Source: Sphingomonas sp.
Lineage (GTDB): Bacteria; Pseudomonadota; Alphaproteobacteria; Sphingomonadales; Sphingomonadaceae
NCBI RefSeq assembly: GCF_013812825.1
Contig: NZ_JACCSU010000027.1
Location: 35,329 to 99,328 of the forward strand
Length of the DNA: 64,000 nucleotides
Direction: 5' to 3'
Notes under the pieces: generated by a model
Told to the model about the DNA's origin: nothing
What the model saw: the letters and a program-made list of their open reading frames with translations, nothing else
The model's database searches: none
Part shown: one piece after another, positions 60,290 through 64,000 of the stretch
Position numbering within the stretch: position 1 is the first letter of the stretch
Layout: every line of letters begins with the position of its first letter
Translations under genes and position numbers: made by a program

Positions 60290-60763
60290 TCAGGCAAATT
60301 GGTTAAGAAACCGTTGGGTGAGAATGGCGAGGCCGCCAAAAGCGATGGCCACGCCATAAGGAATTTCGGGACGCCCGGCCTTTCCGCGCACCCGGTGGAG
60401 CGCGACGACGAACAGCGTCAAGACGCCGCCGGCCAGCGACATCAAAACAAGGAATTTGAGAGTCGAGGCCGGCGAGAACCACAAAGCCAGGGCCGCTGCG
60501 AGCTTGACGTCGCCGCCGCCCATCATGCCCGCGTAAAAGGCTCCGGCCAGCAGCGCGAAGACTGCGGCGCCGACCGCCAGCTGGATCGCCGCGTTGGGCC
60601 ACAGCGGCAGCGCGATCGACAACCAGTAGAGCGGCGCGAGCAGCGCGATCGCGAGGTTGAGCGAGTTGGAAATGGTAAAGGTGCGCACGTCGACAACCGC
60701 CGCGACCAGCAGCAGGACTGCCAGGAGCCCAAGCAGCAATTCGGTGAATCCGGCGTTGATCAT
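60290..60763 (-). CDS. cpaA: Prepilin peptidase CpaA/TadV
   Basis: 157 residues from ATG 60763 (GTG 60775 possible). Type IV prepilin peptidase of the short A24 form: membrane helices with the first catalytic Asp in VVDVRTFTISNSLN and the second in GMMGGGDVKLAAALALW. It would cleave Flp-type prepilins. No flp pilin gene is visible in the window, so the pilin is encoded elsewhere. First gene of the operon. Confidence 0.92.
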   Translation of the reverse strand: MINAGFTELLLGLLAVLLLVAAVVDVRTFTISNSLNLAIALLAPLYWLSIALPLWPNAAIQLAVGAAVFALLAGAFYAGMMGGGDVKLAAALALWFSPASTLKFLVLMSLAGGVLTLFVVALHRVRGKAGRPEIPYGVAIAFGGLAILTQRFLNQFA

Positions 60764-60826
60764 GACGCCGACCACTAGACGGTGCGGCTTTCCAATTCGT
60801 AACCAAGGCCAAAGTTAAGCAAGGAC

Positions 60827-61948
60827 ATGATTATCGTGCCGGACGCCCATCTCTGCGACATATTGATCGTCGGCGGCGGAATTGCCGGTGCCAGCCTCGG
60901 CGCGCGGCTCGCCGGCCGGCGGCGCGTGACGGTGATCGAGGCCGAGGATCTGTGCGGCCGCCATTCGACCGGGCGCTCGGCGGCGTTCTGGGTCGCGAGC
61001 CTCGGCTCGTCTCCTGGGCGCAGACTGAGCATCGCGTCGAAGCCGATGTTCGACGCCGGCTGGCCGGGATCCTCGACGCCCCTGCTGCGCCGCCGCGGCA
61101 CCGTGCACCTGACCGGAGCGCATGGCGACACGGTCGAGGGCGCCGAGGACCTGGTCGGCGAGCATGCGCTGATCCCTCTCGACCGGGCCGAGCTCGACAA
61201 GATGGTGCCGGGGCTGCGCGAGCAGTGGACCGGCGGCTGGTACGAGCCGACCTGCGCCGACATCGAGGTCGCCGCGTTCCACGCCGCCGCCCTGGCGGCG
61301 GTTCGCCGCCAGGGCGGCGAGGTGCGGACCGATACAACGCTTCGATCGGCGAAACCGCGGGGGGATTCGTGGGAGGTCGAGACCGCGACCGGCACGATCA
61401 GCGCGGGCCTGTTGGTCAACGCCGCCGGCGCCTGGGCCGACGACGTCGCGAAGCGCTGCGGAGTGCCGCCGATCGCGCTCCAGCCGATGCGCCGAACCGT
61501 GGTCCAGATCCGGGTCGGTCGCGGCGGCCTGCGCGACCTGCCGCTCGTCACCGACCTCCACGACAGTTTTTACTTCAAAGGCGAGGGCGACCGCAGCGTC
61601 TGGGTCAGCCCGCTCGACGAGACCCCGGTCGACCCGTGCGACGCGGCGCCCGAGGAGATCGACGTCGCGACCGCGATCGACCGTTTCGAGCGGGCGATCG
61701 ACTGGCCGGTCGAGGCCGTCGAGCGCAAATGGGCCGGGCTTCGGACCTTCGCTCCCGACCGCCTGCTCAAGCTCGGCTTCGACCCGCAGGCGCCGGGGTT
61801 CTTCTGGTGCGCGGGGCAGGGCGGCATGGGCATCCAGACCGCGCCAGCCGCGTCCTTGCTGTGCGCCGCGCAGATCCGCGGGGAGGCGTTGCCGGCGGAG
61901 CTGGCGGGGATCGATCCGGCGGACTTCGAGCCGCGCGCCGGTTCCTAG
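60827..61948 (+). CDS. FAD-dependent oxidoreductase, DadA/glycine oxidase-like
   Basis: 373 residues. The N-terminal FAD motif [31 protein letters not shown] is followed by [10 protein letters not shown], and a C-terminal [25 protein letters not shown] completes the DAO fold. It likely oxidises an amino acid or imino compound; the substrate is unknown. Divergent from the cpa operon. Its stop overlaps the rnhA stop by 4 bases, convergent. Confidence 0.87.
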   Translation: MIIVPDAHLCDILIVGGGIAGASLGARLAGRRRVTVIEAEDLCGRHSTGRSAAFWVASLGSSPGRRLSIASKPMFDAGWPGSSTPLLRRRGTVHLTGAHGDTVEGAEDLVGEHALIPLDRAELDKMVPGLREQWTGGWYEPTCADIEVAAFHAAALAAVRRQGGEVRTDTTLRSAKPRGDSWEVETATGTISAGLLVNAAGAWADDVAKRCGVPPIALQPMRRTVVQIRVGRGGLRDLPLVTDLHDSFYFKGEGDRSVWVSPLDETPVDPCDAAPEEIDVATAIDRFERAIDWPVEAVERKWAGLRTFAPDRLLKLGFDPQAPGFFWCAGQGGMGIQTAPAASLLCAAQIRGEALPAELAGIDPADFEPRAGS

Positions 61949-62421
61949 CGCTGCGAGTCGGCGGCCGCGCAGGCGAGCGCGTCGACCAGGTCGTTTTCGG
62001 GATGGCCGCTGTGGCCCTTGACCCAATGCCACTCGATCCGGTGCCGGGCGACCGCGTCGAGCAGCTGCTGCCACAGATCGGCGTTATTGACCGGCTTCCT
62101 GTCCGACGTCCGCCAGCCGTTGCGCTGCCAGCCGTGGATCCAGCGGGTGATTCCTTCGCGAACGTAATTGCTGTCGGTGGTGAGCTTGACCCGGGACGGC
62201 TTGTTGAGCGCGTTGAGGCCCTCGATCGCCGCCTTGAGCTCCATCCGGTTGTTGGTCGTCAGCGGCTCGCCGCCCGACAGCTCGCGCTCGCGCCCGCGCG
62301 CGCGCGCTGCTGATTCGGAAGCAGGGCCTGATTCGCAAGCAAGGCGAATGAATACCGCCCAGCCGCCCGGCCCGGGATTGCCGCGGCAGGCGCCGTCGGT
62401 GAACATCTCGACCTGCGGCAA
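61945..62421 (-). CDS. rnhA: Ribonuclease HI with an internal insertion
   Basis: Cleaves RNA in RNA-DNA hybrids. About 158 residues from TTG 62421 ([21 protein letters not shown]); ATG 62406 is too short and the long track ORF runs through ispH. The four acidic active-site residues are visible: [21 protein letters not shown] and ENDLVDALA. Between strands 1 and 2 (WAVFIR and ERELSGGE) there are about 18 extra residues, [18 protein letters not shown], encoded by an 18-bp imperfect tandem repeat and a GC run. The start region abuts ispH. Confidence 0.9.
   Translation of the reverse strand: MPQVEMFTDGACRGNPGPGGWAVFIRLACESGPASESAARARGRERELSGGEPLTTNNRMELKAAIEGLNALNKPSRVKLTTDSNYVREGITRWIHGWQRNGWRTSDRKPVNNADLWQQLLDAVARHRIEWHWVKGHSGHPENDLVDALACAAADSQR
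62312..62347. repeat. 18-bp imperfect tandem repeat inside rnhA
   Basis: GATTCGGAAGCAGGGCCT followed by GATTCGCAAGCAAGGCGA, next to a run of alternating GC (about 62296-62307). It encodes the extra residues in RNase HI. Confidence 0.75.
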
Positions 62422-62435
62422 TTCGCCTCGAGTGG

Positions 62436-63383
62436 TCAGGCGACCAGCTCCCGCGGCAGCTTGAAGCTCAACCGCTCGGGCGAGTGATCGGCTTCCTCCT
62501 CGGTGACGTCGAAGCGCTGGCGAAGGGCGTCGATCACCTCGCGCACGAGGAGCTCGGGCGCCGACGCTCCGGCGGTCACTCCGAGCGCCGCCGGCCGGCC
62601 GAGCCAGTCCCAGTCGATGTCGGTCGCGCGCTCGATCAGCCGCGCGGGAACTCCCATCCGCTCGGCGACTTCGGCCAGGCGGAGCGAATTGCTGCTGTTG
62701 GGAGCGCCGATCACCAGCATTTTCTCGCACGAGGGAGCGATCGCCTTGACCGCCGCCTGGCGGTTCGAGGTCGCGTAGCAGATGTCCTCGCTGCGCGGCG
62801 CCTGGATCGACGGGAAGCGCGCCTTCAACGCGTCGACGATCGCCGCGGTGTCGTCGACCGACAGCGTCGTCTGGGTGAGGAAGGCGAGGGTCGCGGGGTC
62901 GTCGACGGCGACGTTGCGGGCATCCTCGACGGTCTCGACCAGGGTGATCGAACCTTCCGGGACCTGGCCGAAGGTGCCGATCACCTCGGGATGGCCGGAA
63001 TGGCCGATGAACAGGATATGCCGGCCGTCGGCGATCAGCCGCTCGGCCTGGCGATGGACCTTGGAGACGAGCGGGCAGGTCGCGTCGAGGAAATGGAGGC
63101 CGCGCTCGCTCGCCGCCGCCGGGACCGATTTGGGCACTCCGTGGGCCGAGAACACCACCGGCCGGTCGCCGGGGACCTCGTCGAGCTCGTCGACGAACAC
63201 CGCGCCCATGTTGCGCAGCCGGTCGACGACGAAGCGGTTGTGGACGATCTCGTGGCGCACATAGACCGGGGCCCCGAACCGCTCGAGCGCCAGCTCGACG
63301 ATCTGGATTGCGCGGTCGACGCCGGCGCAGAAACCTCTCGGCGCGGCGATCAGCACATGCAGCGGGGGGCGGGCCGTGGCCAT
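62436..63383 (-). CDS. ispH: 4-hydroxy-3-methylbut-2-enyl diphosphate reductase
   Basis: Last step of the non-mevalonate isoprenoid pathway; a [4Fe-4S] enzyme. 315 residues with the three cluster cysteines in [27 protein letters not shown] and [11 protein letters not shown] regions, [43 protein letters not shown] and [11 protein letters not shown]. Normal length. Downstream rnhA starts close behind. Confidence 0.96.
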   Translation of the reverse strand: MATARPPLHVLIAAPRGFCAGVDRAIQIVELALERFGAPVYVRHEIVHNRFVVDRLRNMGAVFVDELDEVPGDRPVVFSAHGVPKSVPAAASERGLHFLDATCPLVSKVHRQAERLIADGRHILFIGHSGHPEVIGTFGQVPEGSITLVETVEDARNVAVDDPATLAFLTQTTLSVDDTAAIVDALKARFPSIQAPRSEDICYATSNRQAAVKAIAPSCEKMLVIGAPNSSNSLRLAEVAERMGVPARLIERATDIDWDWLGRPAALGVTAGASAPELLVREVIDALRQRFDVTEEEADHSPERLSFKLPRELVA

Positions 63384-63475
63384 CGCAAGGCCATGTAAGG
63401 CATCGCTTGCAGCGTTGAAAGGCGCTTCCTATGAAGCGGGCCAACCCCCGTCACGCCGGTTTTTAAAGGAATCCC

Positions 63476-64000
63476 ATGAAGCTCCGCCTCTTGCCGCTGC
63501 TGGTCCTGTCGCTGTTGTCCGCCTGCTCGCGAGGCGGCCAGGTCGAGGACGGCGGCGTGTACATCACTCGGAGCGCGTGCCCGCTGCTCGGGATTCCCGC
63601 GGCGACCGGCGACGTCACCCTGTTCAACCCGGCCAACAGCCGCGATGCGTCCGCGATCGACGTCACCGCGACGATCACCAACCTGTTCCACAATTGCGAC
63701 GAGAGGGGCGACTGGGTCACTTCCAACGCCGCCTTCGACGTCGTCGCGGTGCGCCGCGACGCCGGACCCGCCCGCCAGGTGGTGCTGCCCTATTTCAGCG
63801 TCGCCGTGCAGGGCGGCAGCCAGATCGTCGCCAAGCGCATCGGCCATGTCGCCCTGAACTTCCCGGCCGGAAGCCAGCGCGCGCAGACCAGGGGGCAGGC
63901 GGTGGTCCGAGTCTCCCGCGCGGCGGCGAGTCTGCCGGCCAACGTGCGCGAGATCCTGACCCGCCGCCGCCGGGCGGGCGAGGCCGAAGCGGCGGTCGAC
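63476..64000 (+). CDS. Lipoprotein of unknown function (3' end outside window)
   Basis: At least 175 residues. MKLRLLPLLVLSLLSACSRGGQVEDGGVYITRSACPLLGIPAATGDVTLFNP begins with a lipobox (LLSAC). Then DVTATITNLFHNCDE, VVLPYFSVAVQGGSQIVAKRIGHVALNFPAGSQRAQTRGQAVVRVSRAAASLP. ATG 63476 follows AAAGGAATCCC. I do not recognise the family; the beta-rich pattern suggests an envelope lipoprotein. Confidence 0.72.
   Translation, partial: MKLRLLPLLVLSLLSACSRGGQVEDGGVYITRSACPLLGIPAATGDVTLFNPANSRDASAIDVTATITNLFHNCDERGDWVTSNAAFDVVAVRRDAGPARQVVLPYFSVAVQGGSQIVAKRIGHVALNFPAGSQRAQTRGQAVVRVSRAAASLPANVREILTRRRRAGEAEAAVD

Overview
The window is high-GC DNA from an alphaproteobacterium, most likely a member of the Sphingomonadaceae. 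The evidence is a GcrA-type cell-cycle regulator, a separate Rieske/cytochrome b/cytochrome c1 operon, TadA-less Cpa/Tad pilus genes, TonB receptor and TPR-sulfotransferase neighbours, an alphaproteobacterial ROSE-like thermometer in front of an Hsp20 gene, and copies of the short alphaproteobacterial palindromic repeat that spuriously translates as 'HVRFRPIADI' or 'FGWKADI'. The genus is inferred from gene content only.

Layout. 1-5.3 kb: rimO (minus, cut by the window edge), divergent from a three-gene surface-polysaccharide operon (UDP-glucose dehydrogenase, a second nucleotide-sugar dehydrogenase, polyprenyl-phosphate sugar transferase). 5.3-8.3 kb: a candidate small-RNA gene with its own promoter, then an AT-richer island gene coding for an 855-residue Schlafen AlbA_2 plus STAND NTPase protein, the best candidate for an unstudied (probably antiphage) system. 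8.3-12.5 kb: parE, a Tat-exported M24 peptidase and an Hsp20 gene with a sigma-32-type promoter and ROSE-like RNA thermometer. 12.5-19.3 kb: an accessory stretch holding seven copies of a 30-bp palindromic repeat, a SoxR-controlled VOC gene, a secreted Cys-rich protein, a gamma-glutamyltransferase-like protein, an odd zinc-protease-like protein and an amidohydrolase that lacks its HxH motif. 19.3-34.2 kb: gcrA, an ABC-2 permease, two tandem exported paralogues with a shared upstream motif, argD, hslO, queC-queE, two Asn/Asp-rich lipoproteins, lipB, hemF, petABC and small exported proteins. 34.2-49.1 kb: MaoC hydratase, TonB receptor, TPR-sulfotransferase, PAP2 phosphatase, VOC, ychF, a large epimerase-membrane fusion, rplY-pth-2OG oxygenase, and a TIR-TPR membrane protein. 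49.1-53.8 kb: two TraB/GumN proteins overall (one just before 49 kb), then glyQ-glyS, where glyS carries a stretch of foreign composition. 53.8-60.8 kb: a minus-strand tad/cpa pilus operon (cpaA-B-C-D-E-tadB-tadC) without the usual cpaF/tadA ATPase. 60.8-64 kb: FAD oxidoreductase, rnhA, ispH and the start of a lipoprotein.

Many long entries of the supplied ORF track are shadows caused by high GC. For several real genes the track start lies far upstream; I moved these starts using ribosome-binding sites, signal peptides and family N-termini.
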